Assembly: GCF_963924675.1 (NCBI RefSeq)
Contig: NC_089220.1
Location: 84,509,168 to 84,573,167, forward strand
Direction: 5' to 3'
DNA length: 64,000 nt
DNA from: Phocoena phocoena
Taxonomy: Eukaryota; Chordata; Mammalia; Artiodactyla; Phocoenidae
Under the pieces are notes generated by a model, which ran no database searches, was not told the origin of the DNA, and saw only the letters and a list, made by a program, of their open reading frames with translations. Within the stretch, counting starts at the first letter, position 1; every line of letters begins with the position of its first letter. This document shows, one piece after another, positions 9,403 to 20,845 of this stretch. The position numbers and the translations under genes were made by a program.

Positions 9403-12210
9403 CCTGCTTCTCCTTTTCCAGTGATAATACTGAATTTGGTGGTGTGGTTGGACATTTTCTTTTAAACAATATGTAATCCAAAAAATTTTTTTTCTGTGTG
9501 TTTTAAAATACTATTTTTAAAAAGTAAGCTCATATAGAAGTACCTATCTTAATCTTCCTGTTTTCAATTTATTTTGTATTTCCAGGTATTTCTATGTTGT
9601 CTCCTGGAGTGGGGTTGTCCTGCTTTTATCAGGCCACCTTCCCTATTCTTGAAATGTGGATATCTCTTCTCTAAACTTTACCTCCATGATTTGGACTGGA
9701 AAAGGCTGCTCTTCTTTTTGTTCCACCTCTCAGATTCAAAGAAGAGAAGCCCCTGGGATGCAGTCATCCTGCTAACTTCTCTAGGAAGAAAGAAGCAACT
9801 GACATGCATCTTCTGCTGCAATTTGCTTAATCACAAATAATTTTACAAGCTGAAGGCTGATATCATTTGAAACAGGTGCTTAGATGGTGATATTTGTGAA
9901 TTCTTTACCTTTTGTTCCAGACAAGAAGACGAAATAGCAAGCATGCGTGACATCAGGGTGTTTTTTTTTAACGTCTTCCAGTTTTAGCCACTGTTGTGAT
10001 AAGCACAGTTGAGACTTGCAGCAGTAAATTCCAAGTATGTGTTCTAATTTGAAGTGAAAGAGATGCTTAAAAAATTACATATATTTCTAATACCTGGCTC
10101 ATCTTTTGGCATAGATTTACTGGATAAGAACAAAGGTCCAATTTTGCAGTAAAACCTTTGATGTGATAAAGAAGCATAAAGACAAGATATCACAAGGTTA
10201 GTTGCATATGTGAGTACATTATCACAACTCTATAAATACACATTTTTACATGTGTAAGTCCACATTTTTGGATGATAAGAGGGATGTTTCTCCTGGAGAA
10301 GGAAGCTGTGGTGGACTTCTTTCTCAAAAGTCTTTGGATATATGGTAGTTTTAAATGTTTTTTCATTCTTCTAAGGAATAACCACATTGTGCAGATGCTA
10401 ACCCTATGAATGCATGCTTGGGTTTAGTGAAAAGTTGGTAAAAGGGAACTAAACAGTTTTGAGTCCAGGGATGGAACCCTCTTCACCACCCTAGGATGAG
10501 AAGCTACTGTATTAAAAGTAGTTCATTCTTTTTCGTGCAGTCTTATTTATATAGCACTTGAGACTTGGTTTTACATGCTGCTAAGGCTGGAAGAAAAGTG
10601 GCAAAAGTGGTTTTTCTGTTCAGAAGATCTTGGGATGGACCCTACAGTATGACCTGCCTTCACCTTTGGACATACAGGAGTGGAGAAAAAAACGAGGAAA
10701 GTTTCCATATTACTCCTTTCTCCTAAGAAAAAGAAGTGAAAATGCTTCATGCAGCTCCATCTGACTTTATGGCGTTTCACATTCTATAGCTTTGTTTTTT
10801 GTAAAAGGATAAGTAACTTTTTCCCTTTGATCCAAGATGGGTTCTTGGGTATTTGATTTATTTTTCTAGGCAATAGGTGTATGTTTGGCTGAAAAGGCTG
10901 GGACTGAGGTAACTTTCCCCAGTTGGAACTGAACTTTCTCATGAGAGAATGGGCCTCAGAAGAAATGTTCCCAGACTGTGGTTGGGTCAGTTTAGATTTA
11001 GAAGAAATCCAGGGTCTGAAAAAACTCAAACAAGAAAAATAGTTCTAGTAAGAAATAATGAATTTCCTTTCTTTCTGTTAAAACTTATAACTATCTGATG
11101 AACAGACTACAGGGTAAAGCCGTCCTTGCTTCCAAATCAACAGAGGACCATTGTATGAATTGCCAGGTGTTTACATAAGAATGAAACCTTTATAAGTTTT
11201 TGTAAGTAGAGAAAGAATTTACAGCTGGTTAGATGAAATTGAGAACAAATCATCTTAGATCATCTCTGTGATACAGGGAATGTTTGCCCAGGGCCATGCA
11301 TGTTGTGCTGCTGAAATCTTGGGGCAGATTTACCAGAATTTGAGAGTGATAAAAATAGCCAAAAATTGGAAATATTGAGCACTCTTAATGATTAAATTGG
11401 TCAACCAATTTGAATTGGCATATGGAAGCGTTTTAGTAAAATAATTACATAATATAGATAAAATATAATTTCCTTTAATTGGGGGCAATTACTGAGTGGT
11501 AAAGCATAGTAGAAGTAACTTGGATAAAGGTAACTTAAATTTTTCTCTGACTTCTCAGCCACTTCCTGATGTTTTCTATCAGTATTTTGGAATTGATAAA
11601 GACAGAATGGAACCTATATACATGAGTCCCGTTGGTATGCTGGGAATATCATATGGAGAATTTGTATCTTCAGTTGTCTGTTACCCATCCTCCCCATGTT
11701 TTTTTGGGCAACTTTTTGGGTAGGATTGTTTGGCAGGGGATAGAGACCCTCTACTGTCAGCACCAGTGAGACCATCTCTGGCCCACTTGTTTGAATAATT
11801 GTGTGTGTATCAGACTCATCTTCTCCAGTTGCTTTACATATTTTCATTTCAAAGCTAAGAGAACCACTGTTTAATGCTTTCAGGTTGTTTCTGCATCTGC
11901 ATCTTCCATGATTTTCACCAGATGGCATTTAACAAAATGGGTATATTCCAGTTGTATTTGCCCAGTGTTTACTTAATACATCTACATTGTTTTTCCTGGT
12001 CTATTTTGGTCCACTTCATGATGGCAAAAGCTATAATTTTAGGCAGGACTATGCCTCAATCTGTAGCTGTGCCTACTTCCTTTCCTTTGCTCATCCATGT
12101 TAGCTGGCAGTTTTTCTTTTAAAAAGTTGAACAAAAATGGGATATGTGCAATAGAAATATATATATGTATATTTTAATACTTGTGGACAGATGTTACAAG
12201 TTGTTTAAGA

Positions 12211-12235
12211 ACAACAAAATCACCAATGTCTTCCA
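12211..12235 (+). promoter_or_regulatory. miR-7 target site of Cyrano (target-directed degradation site)
   Basis: 12228-12235 is complementary to miR-7 bases 1-8 and 12211-12223 to bases 11-23. Between them miR-7 bases 9-10 face four unpaired target bases (12224-12227). The result is a full seed plus an uninterrupted 13-bp 3' helix around a small central bulge. This architecture is the one known to trigger miRNA decay rather than target slicing, and the site is the most conserved element of Cyrano in vertebrates. Confidence 0.95.
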
Positions 12236-13963
12236 TTTTGAGATGTGTATAGTTTTGTAAGCATTAGTGCTTGGTAGCATATTGTAGTGCCATGTTAGGG
12301 GTTAGTGCATGAGCCTAGTAATAATTTAAACTTCAGGATGAATTATTGATAATAACTAATAGTGTAAAAAGAGTGGAAAATCTAGACCTTTTCTTTTCTC
12401 ATAAATATCTGAATCCGTGATATTCTCCCTGGGGAAAAGAGATTAAGGCCAAAACGACTCATTTATGAATAGAAATATGGGGTCACAAGGTGAGATACTG
12501 TCTTTGAGGATTTTTAAGCTTTCCATGAGGTAGGAAACCAAGTTGCCTTTGTGTGTTATGAAACCTTATATCAAAATGAGGCCCCATTTCATGATTCTGC
12601 TTTGCTCTCTTTGAGGTGAGACTGTTCTTACACTGTTTTCACATTGTATGTCTTGTAGGTTTATTGTTTCCCACTCTTTTTGCATCAGATTATTTTACAT
12701 TTTGCATGTCTTACTGAGATGCTATGTTAATTGCTCAAGTGAGTGCTTTTCTAATCTGAAGACCATTTATGTTTCCTATCTGCAGTATGCTACATGTTAA
12801 CAGAAGAACACTGGTCAGTAGTTGAGTGTCCTAGATTAATTTCTCTTGGGCTTTTCCTGTTTCCAAATTTGCTGAATTGTGTATTGATGAGATTCCAGAC
12901 CTTTTCATGAGAATTGGCAAGGTAGCTAAATGGAGGCTACCTAGGTTGCCATGTATTAATATTAACTAACTCCCTGCTTGGTTATAGTAAATTGCCTCAG
13001 ACAGCTTTCACTCTTTTCTCTTTTCCTTGTAGAAAGAAAAGTTGTTTTGTTCTGAAAGCATAGCTTTCTGTAGAAAAGAAATTCCTACCTCTAAAAGCTT
13101 TCTTGAGAACTTGGAAATGGCAGTTTTCTGGGGTGATTTTTAAATCTCAGTATTAGGAGAGTCCAGGATTTATTGCCACAGATTCTATAGTTAGTATGAT
13201 AGGAAATGCAAAACTTTTTTAATGTGGTGTGTCTTGTGTGCAGAAGCAGGCTTAAAGAAATTGACTCTTGGGCAGCAAATCTCGAGGGACCCAGGTTTAG
13301 ATTCTTATAGTGTACTTAAAGTAGTTGTACTCCTGGTTCAATTAGTTGAGTGCCTGGGAGAATCCACTTCTGAAAAGCGTTTAAACATTTAAAAAAATAC
13401 CTCTGAAAAGGTAATGAATGCAAAATAGCACAGTATATAGGAAAGAATATTTCCTATTGCAAAAAAAAAAGCCATAAAATAATTTTCAAGAGGTAGAATT
13501 TCAGTAGCAATAACAGTTTTGCATGTATACTAAGTTGCATTAGCAGGGTTGTACAGTAGAATACTACTTGAGTTTGAGGCTCTGTGATAACAGAATTCCA
13601 TGAAAGGAAAAAGATGCTGTAGGTAAAGAGTATGTAAAAGGTACTTAAAAAAAATAAAACTATGAATGTATATGAATATATCATTATGTGAGAAATAGCA
13701 ACGTTTGTGCAAGTTAAAGGTTAAAGACCCTACTTGTTTGCTAGAGCAGAGGGTTAGAGCCATTTAAGCTTTTCTGATGCTTAACCTGGAAACGTACTCC
13801 TACTGAGTAACCCCACTGAAGCTCATCGTGTGGGGATTTTGCTTATGATGTTTCTTTTAACAACAGGCATTTATAAAATGGCATACTTTTTGCTTTGTCA
13901 CCTCATCTTTCTCCAATAAGTTTCCTGGGTACATTTTTTAAAGAGAGAGAAAAGTTTGCTGTG

Positions 13964-13971
13964 TGTATATA
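13964..13971 (+). promoter_or_regulatory. Pumilio response element candidate
   Basis: Exact TGTATATA match to the PUM1/PUM2 consensus TGTANATA on the transcribed strand of the lncRNA. Such an 8-mer can occur by chance in AT-rich sequence. Confidence 0.4.
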
Positions 13972-16790
13972 TTTAGAGTTTAAAAAAACAGACTAAGAAC
14001 TTGGATAGCTGGCTTTTCCTCATGCCTGTTAGTGTAGGGACGTTAGGATTTAAAGGTATAAAGCAAAAGGACTGAAGGGAATGGCCAGAGACAGTACACT
14101 GTCTAATGTAGATGTGCCAAGGCCTGTGGCCTGTGACTGCTTATTTTAACAAGAACCCAGCAAACTAGTTTCTTGATCTGAATCATACAGATCTCACATC
14201 AGGATGTAATAACGGAATGAGGGTGACTTCTTACTCCCTTTTACCTCATGTTCATCTTGGCCATTTAGCACCTTGAAGATCCCTGAAAAAATTGTGTCTG
14301 TGTTCCCTTGTTTTCCCAGGGGAAAAAACTGAAAGATGAGTGGATCTAAGAAAATAGTGCCTCTTGAATATTAGATTCTTAAATGGCAACTCCAAAGGAT
14401 AGAGAGAAGGCTATATTAAATTGATTATAGCTCCTCTTTAAATGTCCTATGTCTTCAGTTTTGTGTTAGAGACATTGGAATAACCAAGCAATATTCAAAC
14501 ATCTGCACGATCATGAGGACACCACTGCATATTACAGTGATGTCAGTAACAGTTTAGTTACTTAGAACAATTAAAGATTACCCTTAATAGCAACATTCAT
14601 AGTTTTAAATGCTCAAATGTGCTACAAGTTTTTGTAGTCTCAAAGTATGGTTGATACTTTTCAATGTTGTTTTGGTCTCATGTTTACTCTTTGTGTACCT
14701 GTGATATGCAAAATATGAAGAGACCCTTGGCCTCCAGGAGTTTACATTCTCATGGTGCTGCTGGTGCAAGCAAATTGCTTCTAGTTTATTCAGGACATTG
14801 CTTGGCTGTTAATTATACCATGTTTGGAAGGATTCCTTGGCCAATAGTTTTCAAAAGCAGAGGGCTATGCTAAACTTCAGGGCATTGATTTTTGAGTTTA
14901 CATTGTATTAGCTCTGCTGTTCATGAACTCCTTTTCCCCAGGGAGCTGTGCAGGTAATGCTTATTAATGTGAATCAAACTATTCTGCCTAAGAGCATCTT
15001 CATCATCTCTATACCACCTATGCTCTTCTATGCCATCACTGTCAGTAAATGGCCAAGAAAACTCACTGCTCCAGAGGACATCTCTCAGTACTCTATTTTC
15101 CCAAATTTTGTACATCATTCTCTACCCAAAAGGACCAGAAGTTGCAATTAATCCTTTTATAACTGAATAGTGGTCCTAATTTTAACCTTTTTGTGTGACT
15201 TTTGTACCTCTGTTCTGAAGCAGCATTGTGATAGATGTGGAGCACCTGCCTACATTTCTAAGCAATCACTTTATTAACCCACATTTTCAGTTGAAACTTT
15301 GCATGTAATTTCCTCTACTTCCTCTGAGTCAAGGGGTTTACTCTGCATGTTTATTAAAAGTGGGTCTGGATGGAAGTGCAAGCAATAGTGGCAGGCCCAT
15401 AACTCTTATTTTAGAGTATAATATTCTAATGCATGGTTGAAAATGTCCAATGTTATGTGGCTACTAGTAATTAGATATATGCATTTATTAATAATGAAGC
15501 AATAGAGACTTAAACCACTAGCTTGAATTTATTGTTTGGATTATTTTCATTTTCTAAGATTATCTTACTTCCATTGAAAATGGAAGCTAGAAGATAAACA
15601 GGGGCAACCATAAGACATTCAAACTGTCAGGAATAGAGCATAACAGTGCTCACCCTCTAACCTCTTGCCTGGTTCCATTAGTCCCCAAGCATGTTTAAAA
15701 ACAAAAGGCACAAACTAAGCATGTTCAAATAAATAAAGAAGCTGCTATGGCTATAATAGAAAGGTGCAGAGTTTCAGAAAGAGTATGGAATACCAGTGTG
15801 GAAGATGTAGAGTAACTAGGGATGGGGTTTGTCTGATACAATTTATGTGGCTTAAGTTTGGATCTCTTAAGACTAGAATCTTGGAAGTGAATAGAGGCAA
15901 CATGGACATATTTCAGATGTTCCAGGATTTTCAGGTAACTAGGTGACTCTTTGGATGGTACTGGTATTACCCAACCATAAAAGATCCTTCCAGCAAAGGA
16001 GCCCATTCCATTTTATGGAAATAGTCCTTAAAATATAGATACATCTGTGGTTTGGTTTTTCTGTTGTTACTGTATTTAAGTTTTTAAAGAAATTTTTTTA
16101 TAGCCAGAGTTTTATCCTTGATGTTTTGGTTAGACTTCATAATTTGTTGCCTAAAGCTTTTGATGCCAGGTAGACAGGAGCAAGTTTTCCTGTTTTGTAA
16201 AAAAAAAAAAACCTTGCTGTTAATTTTACTTGATGAAGAAAATAGATCAGTTCATTGTAATAGCTTAAAATTTTTTGAGATGATTCCTGACTTTGAAATA
16301 ACTCACGTAAGTACATGTGATCATGACAAGCATTGTACAAATGTGATTCATTATTGAAAGAGACCTAAGTAGAAGAGAATTCAAGATTAGACTGGATGAT
16401 TTTCACTAGGCCCCTTCCAGGTTTCACGTTCTATGATTGAAAAATAATTTTTCCAAAATTATTTCAACCTCATTTTAATCTTCACTGTGGGATTTCACTT
16501 TGAATACCTTTAGGAATGTTTAAGTGGAATGGTAACTTTCCAGTAGTTCCTAATGAATAACTTATAGTCCTTTTACCCAGTTCAGGAAGTGAAATGTCAT
16601 ATCCCATATGTAAAGTTTCAGTTTGGTACTTATCAATAAAATGTCTGCCAAACAATGAAACCAGTAAAGATTTAAGGACAGAGTTTCTCTAATCTCTGTT
16701 CCTATTATTTCCACTAGGCCATATTAAAATGTTAATGTTAGAAGCCCAGACATCACAGATTTCTCCAGGAACCCATACTCGTAAACTTTT

Positions 16791-16994
16791 TTTTTTTTTT
16801 TCCTGGTACGCGGACCTCTCACTGTTGTGGCCTCTCCCGCTGCGGAGCACAGGCTCTGGACGCGCAGGCTCAGCAGCCATGGCTCACGGGCCCAGCCGCT
16901 CCGCAGCATGTGGGAATCTTCCCGGACCGGGGCACGAACCCATGTCCACTGCATCGGCAGGCGGACTCTCAACCACTGCGCCACCAGGGAAGCC
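16791..16994 (-). repeat. Short poly-A CHR SINE inside the OIP5-AS1 terminal exon
   Basis: Complete reverse copy. It is flanked by the exact 18-bp duplication 'ccatactcgtaaactttt' at 16773-16790 and 16995-17012. It is carried antisense in the lncRNA, about 500 nt before the poly(A) site. Confidence 0.92.
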
Positions 16995-17445
16995 CCATAC
17001 TCGTAAACTTTTAAAGTCAAGAGTAGATATCTTAAGGTTAGAATTTTCAAAAGATTTTGTCTCCCCTGATGATGGTATGCCATGCCATAGATTAAAGTAT
17101 AATTTTCTCCCAGGGATAAATATTCTGGCAATACATTATCATCAGTCTGTAAACAACAGTAATAGTCTTGGCGCTTACCTTAAAACCACCTGTCGCTGGT
17201 AATTTAAAAGATTCATGTTACAATAACCTTTGCATAGAGTTTTACTTCAGTAGCTTTTGTTTTTACTTGTTCAGATCTGCTTCATTGCCTCATTGGTATA
17301 TAAGATAATGTTAAAAGAATTCATTGAATGTTTGAAGTTTTACAAAAGGCAGCTTGCTTTCTAATCTATGCATCTTTGGGATATTAGAAGAAATATTCTT
17401 TGCTGTAAAAAGGAACTGCTGTAAAAGTTGGAAACTCTGCGCCTG

Positions 17446-17453
17446 TGTACATA
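17446..17453 (+). promoter_or_regulatory. Pumilio response element candidate near the 3' end
   Basis: TGTACATA, an exact consensus match, 12 bases upstream of the AATAAA signal of OIP5-AS1. Confidence 0.4.
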
Positions 17454-17464
17454 TATATTTTGGC

Positions 17465-17490
17465 AATAAAGCAGCATGGGCTGAGAATGC
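17465..17490 (+). terminator. OIP5-AS1: OIP5-AS1 polyadenylation signal and probable cleavage zone
   Basis: Canonical AATAAA at 17465-17470, with a GT-rich downstream element at about 17503-17518. Another AATAAA at about 17694 is a possible secondary site. Confidence 0.65.
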
Positions 17491-18674
17491 TCAGAAATTT
17501 CACTGTGTTGTTATTTGGAATGGGTAATTCTAATAATGCAGTAAATTATGGAGATGGAAGAAGGAGCCTATCCACAGACCTGTGCTTAGGTAGGCGCCAG
17601 ATGTCAAATAAAGAAGACAAAGGACCTGGGTTTCTTGATGCCAGGTTGTGGCAGTTTCTGTTGTAGTTCAAGGGAAAAACAGGCAACCATATGAATAAAG
17701 AGGCACCTTATTTAAACTATGCCCTTATGCCATCCCCTGTTTTACCTTTAGGGCCAACCTTATGCTAGGTCTAGGAGCAAATGTTTAGTTTCTGGTAAGG
17801 AAATAATGATACAATTACTGCCGGTAATTAAGAAGCTTTTATATTTAATTTTAAAAAGTTAACTAAAGACGTTTCAACGCTAATTAAGAAGAGATCCTCC
17901 TAGATTCAGGGGAAAGGAAAGGAGTTTTTTCAGTTTTAAGAAAGCTGTTACAAACTTCCTTGGGATTGGCTATTGTCAAATGAACAAAAGTTATGTGGTT
18001 TTTGTGATGTGACAACTAATGTAATAGTTCCTTCCTTTGATTTATGAGACTATTCATTTAACACACACTGATGTACTCCACTCCCAGGTACTGTGCTAGA
18101 TGCTGGAGTTATAAAAATTGAGATGGTTTCTGCCATTAATTAAGGAGCTCAAAAGTGTACAACTTGGGGACTTTATATATGCAATTTTTTTGTTCTCATA
18201 AATACATGGAATTTTGAAAACACTTTTATTCAATATACATACAGTGCTAAATGATAACTAGCCTTAGAATCTGTTAATATCAGCCAGTCATTATTGATGT
18301 TATAGACTTCCAGAGGAGCTTTTATACCACTAAGGCCTTGTTTAAAAAAGTCAGCCATTAGTGAGAGTATTAGTACAATTGGTACAACATTTATGGAAGG
18401 CATAATATCAAAATTGTAAATGCACATGCCCTTTGATTCTGTTCCACGTTAGGAATCACTCCTACAGAAATACCAGGACAGATACGCAAAGACATGACAA
18501 GGATCCAATAAAACAATGGTTAAAGTCTGATGTATTGATTATTGAATCATATGCAGGTGTTAAGTATTTTGTGAGGCCTGGTATAGAAAGCTGTCTGTGA
18601 CATGTATTATTTGAGAAGCAGGTTGCAGAATAATGTGAAAAATATAATTGCCTTTTATGTCTATGTGTCCACAC

Positions 18675-18905
18675 GCATGAAGGTTATAATAGCTTAGCAT
18701 TTATTAAGCACTTAATATTAAGCATTACTCTTATTTACATTAGATGTATTCATTAACTCATTTAATCCTCACTAGAGCCCTAGTTAGTTTTTAATCCCTA
18801 TCTTACAAGAAGAGTTTAATTCTTCAAGTTCATGGCTAATAAGTAACCAAGCCACAATCTGAATCTAAATCATTTGGCTCCCAGCATGCTACATTGTGCC
18901 TCTCA
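18675..18905 (-). repeat. MIR SINE
   Basis: Reversed MIR wording: 'catttattaagcacttaata', 'aactcatttaatcctcacta', then 'ggctaataagtaaccaagcc'. Old and diverged. Confidence 0.65.
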
Positions 18906-19400
18906 GAAATGTAAGGGGAAGTATACTTTTACCCTTTCCTTTGTCACACATCTATATCTGAATTTTTTTCTAGCGTAAACATGTAATTTGTATTTGAGAG
19001 AAAAAAAAATATTTAAAACTAGCCAGCTTAATTTGATGTCAAGTTCAAGCATTTAATTTTCTATTGAAAGTCTACCAAAACAGCAAATCCAGAGGTTAAG
19101 GAAAATAGCTACGTAAGAACAGCTTTTTAAAGAAAGGAAATACGTTGAGGCAGACATACCCATACACAATAAGAATCCCAGGATGATTCAATGTAGTATT
19201 AGTATTAGGTCTCATTCTTTAGGAGTAGAAAGAGCTTTTCTGGTACTGGTTGTTGCCAGAGGCTTCGCCCTTACTTAACCAAATTTTGCAACTCAAAAGC
19301 ATAAAGCGAGCCAGAATTTTCTCTTTCAAATAGTTTTAAAGGAAAATATCCTATATGCAGTCTAAAATGGAAAGAATCTGCTATTAAATCTGCTAGCCAC

Positions 19401-19516
19401 TGGGACTCCCCTGGTGGTCCAGTGGTTAAGACTGCGCTTCCAATACAGGGGGTGTGGGTTCGATCCCCGGTCAGGGAACTAAGATCCCACATGCTGCGCA
19501 GCGCAGCAAAAAAAAC
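19401..19516 (+). repeat. Minimal CHR SINE with target duplication
   Basis: Runs from 'gggactcccctggtggtcca' to an A-run. It is flanked by 'atctgctagccac' at 19388-19400 and 19517-19529. Confidence 0.9.
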
Positions 19517-19679
19517 ATCTGCTAGCCACACCAGAACCACATTAACTTCTCTGTGCACCACCACTAGGCTATCGTCCCTTGATTGTTCTAGTGCCAGCCC
19601 CTCCTTAGTGGTCTGCTTGCCGCCCTCCCACCCATTCTCCATAGGACAACCCTAATGAGGTTCTGAAAACGAAAATTTG

Positions 19680-20140
19680 ATCCTGTCTTAGGCCTCCTTT
19701 AAAATTCTTCAAGGTTGTTGGGATAAAAACAAACATCCTTCAGAAGGCCGATAAGACCTTGCATCCGCAGGTTTCTGGACACCGTTGTAACTCCTACAGG
19801 TCTTTTTAAGGGCCTTTGTATAGACTGTTCTCTTCGTCAGCTTATTAAATGCCTACTCATCTTTCAGACCACTGCTGAAACATTACTCCCACAGAGAGGC
19901 CTTACCTGACCCCCAAACCAGGTCAGTTACTTGCTATATGTGCTTATATCTCTATGTCCCTTTTCTTCAGAACCCTTACTACAGTTGTAATTTTAAATGT
20001 CTTCATGTGGTTATTTGAGTGTCCCATCTCTTGACTAGATTATAAACAGAATACAGAGTAGCTGTTTTTGCTTATCTTTCATCCCCAGCAGCTAGCATAA
20101 TACTTTATAAATATTTATTAAATGAATAATATGATGAGCT
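19680..20140 (+). repeat. L2 LINE 3' fragment
   Basis: Ordered L2 words: 'agaccactgctgaaacatta', 'agaggccttacctgaccccc', and a tail of 'aatatttattaaatgaataa'. The right part may overlap the end of the OIP5 3' UTR. Confidence 0.65.
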
Positions 20141-20749
20141 ACTGAGCCACAGTGCTACATAAAGCAAAATAAAAGAAAGCATTTTGGTAAATGTTTGATG
20201 TTTTTATCATTCCTTTCATTATCATCCTGTTAAGCTCAGTTTACAACAGAAAAGGGAAAGATATATATTATGCAGTTAACTTACTGAACATAACCTACAG
20301 AAAATGTATGTACCCGTATTTCACATAAGAAAAAAATGATTTCTCAGTATTTATGACAGTTGCTCCATGTAGAAATAATAGTCAACATAAGTACAACGCT
20401 ATTTTCAGGCCAAACATGCATCTTTAGATCAGAGCACTCATGGGACATTGCCTCTTAATCCCTAAATTTGCAGTCAAAATGTTTTCCGAAATAAATATTA
20501 TGAAATTGATAAGAAGCTAAAATAAATTGTTAAGACAGATAACTATGAAACCTGGACAGAAGTCTCCTTAGTTTCTCATCTTCCAGAAACAGCTTCACAA
20601 ATCACCTGGAAAATCAGTCTAGAGGTAAACAATAAACCACATTTCCCATTCATCCTTGAAACTGAACTTTCTTGAGAAGTGATCAAACAGCACCTGTTGT
20701 TGAACACAGCAATAAGGCCTGAACATGATACTCAAGCTTTGATTCTGGA

Positions 20750-20845
20750 TCAGTTTGTTGGCTTGGACTGGTCAGGAGTCCCCTCCTTCAGAATCTTGAT
20801 GAGTGAATTTAAGCGAGTATGCGTTAACATTATCTTCTCTTTCAT
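20750..20845 (-). CDS. OIP5: OIP5 exon 5, coding part (stop codon included)
   Basis: The acceptor is TCTTCCCAG in minus reading. It encodes residues 198-228, from MKEKIM to DQSKPTN, then TGA at 20752-20750. The end matches the DQSKP ending of human OIP5. Confidence 0.93.
   Translation of the reverse strand: MKEKIMLTHTRLNSLIKILKEGTPDQSKPTN

Larger units (their letters stand above)
1..17490 (+). ncRNA. OIP5-AS1: OIP5-AS1 (Cyrano) long noncoding RNA gene
   Basis: This is the vertebrate-conserved lncRNA whose best known role is binding miR-7 and triggering its degradation. The diagnostic feature is at 12211-12235, where the sequence pairs with 21 of the 23 bases of miR-7. Its place tail-to-tail with OIP5, just upstream of the OIP5-NUSAP1 pair, matches the human locus. 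I infer three exons: a first exon in the CpG-rich left edge, a 48-nt exon at 7257-7304, and a terminal exon of about 7.9 kb from 9586 to about 17490. The mature length would be near 8 kb, close to the long human form as I recall it. No long conserved reading frame is present, as expected for a noncoding RNA. The promoter and transcription start probably lie at or just left of the window edge. Identity is very likely; exon 1 and the exact 3' end are inferred. Confidence 0.88.
9586..17490 (+). ncRNA. OIP5-AS1: OIP5-AS1 terminal exon (about 7.9 kb)
   Basis: The acceptor is a pyrimidine-rich tract ending TTTCCAG at 9585. The exon is nearly free of repeats over some 7 kb, in contrast to the flanking introns, which suggests long-standing constraint. 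It holds the miR-7 site at 12211-12235. Two exact Pumilio-type motifs (TGTANATA) occur at 13964-13971 and 17446-17453. A poly(A) signal AATAAA at 17465-17470 is followed by a GT-rich stretch at about 17503-17518, so cleavage near 17490 is likely. A second acceptor-like site ends at 9920 (TTTGTTCCAG) and a donor-like CAG-GTGCTT lies at about 9871, so an alternative splice inside the first 350 nt is possible. Confidence 0.75.
17491..20749. other. Tail-to-tail region between OIP5-AS1 and OIP5
   Basis: Holds no coding exon that I can recognise. It contains a decayed repeat at about 18050-18160, an MIR at 18675-18905, a minimal SINE at 19401-19516 and an L2 piece at about 19680-20140. The OIP5 3' UTR must extend leftward from 20749. 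I see no clear AATAAA on the minus strand until 20119-20114, so its end is unresolved. Confidence 0.5.

Noticed and set aside
16724..17202. Frames of 135 and 157 codons near 16.7-17.2 kb
   Set aside because: Both are carried by the SINE at 16791-16994. Similar peptides recur at every SINE copy in the window.
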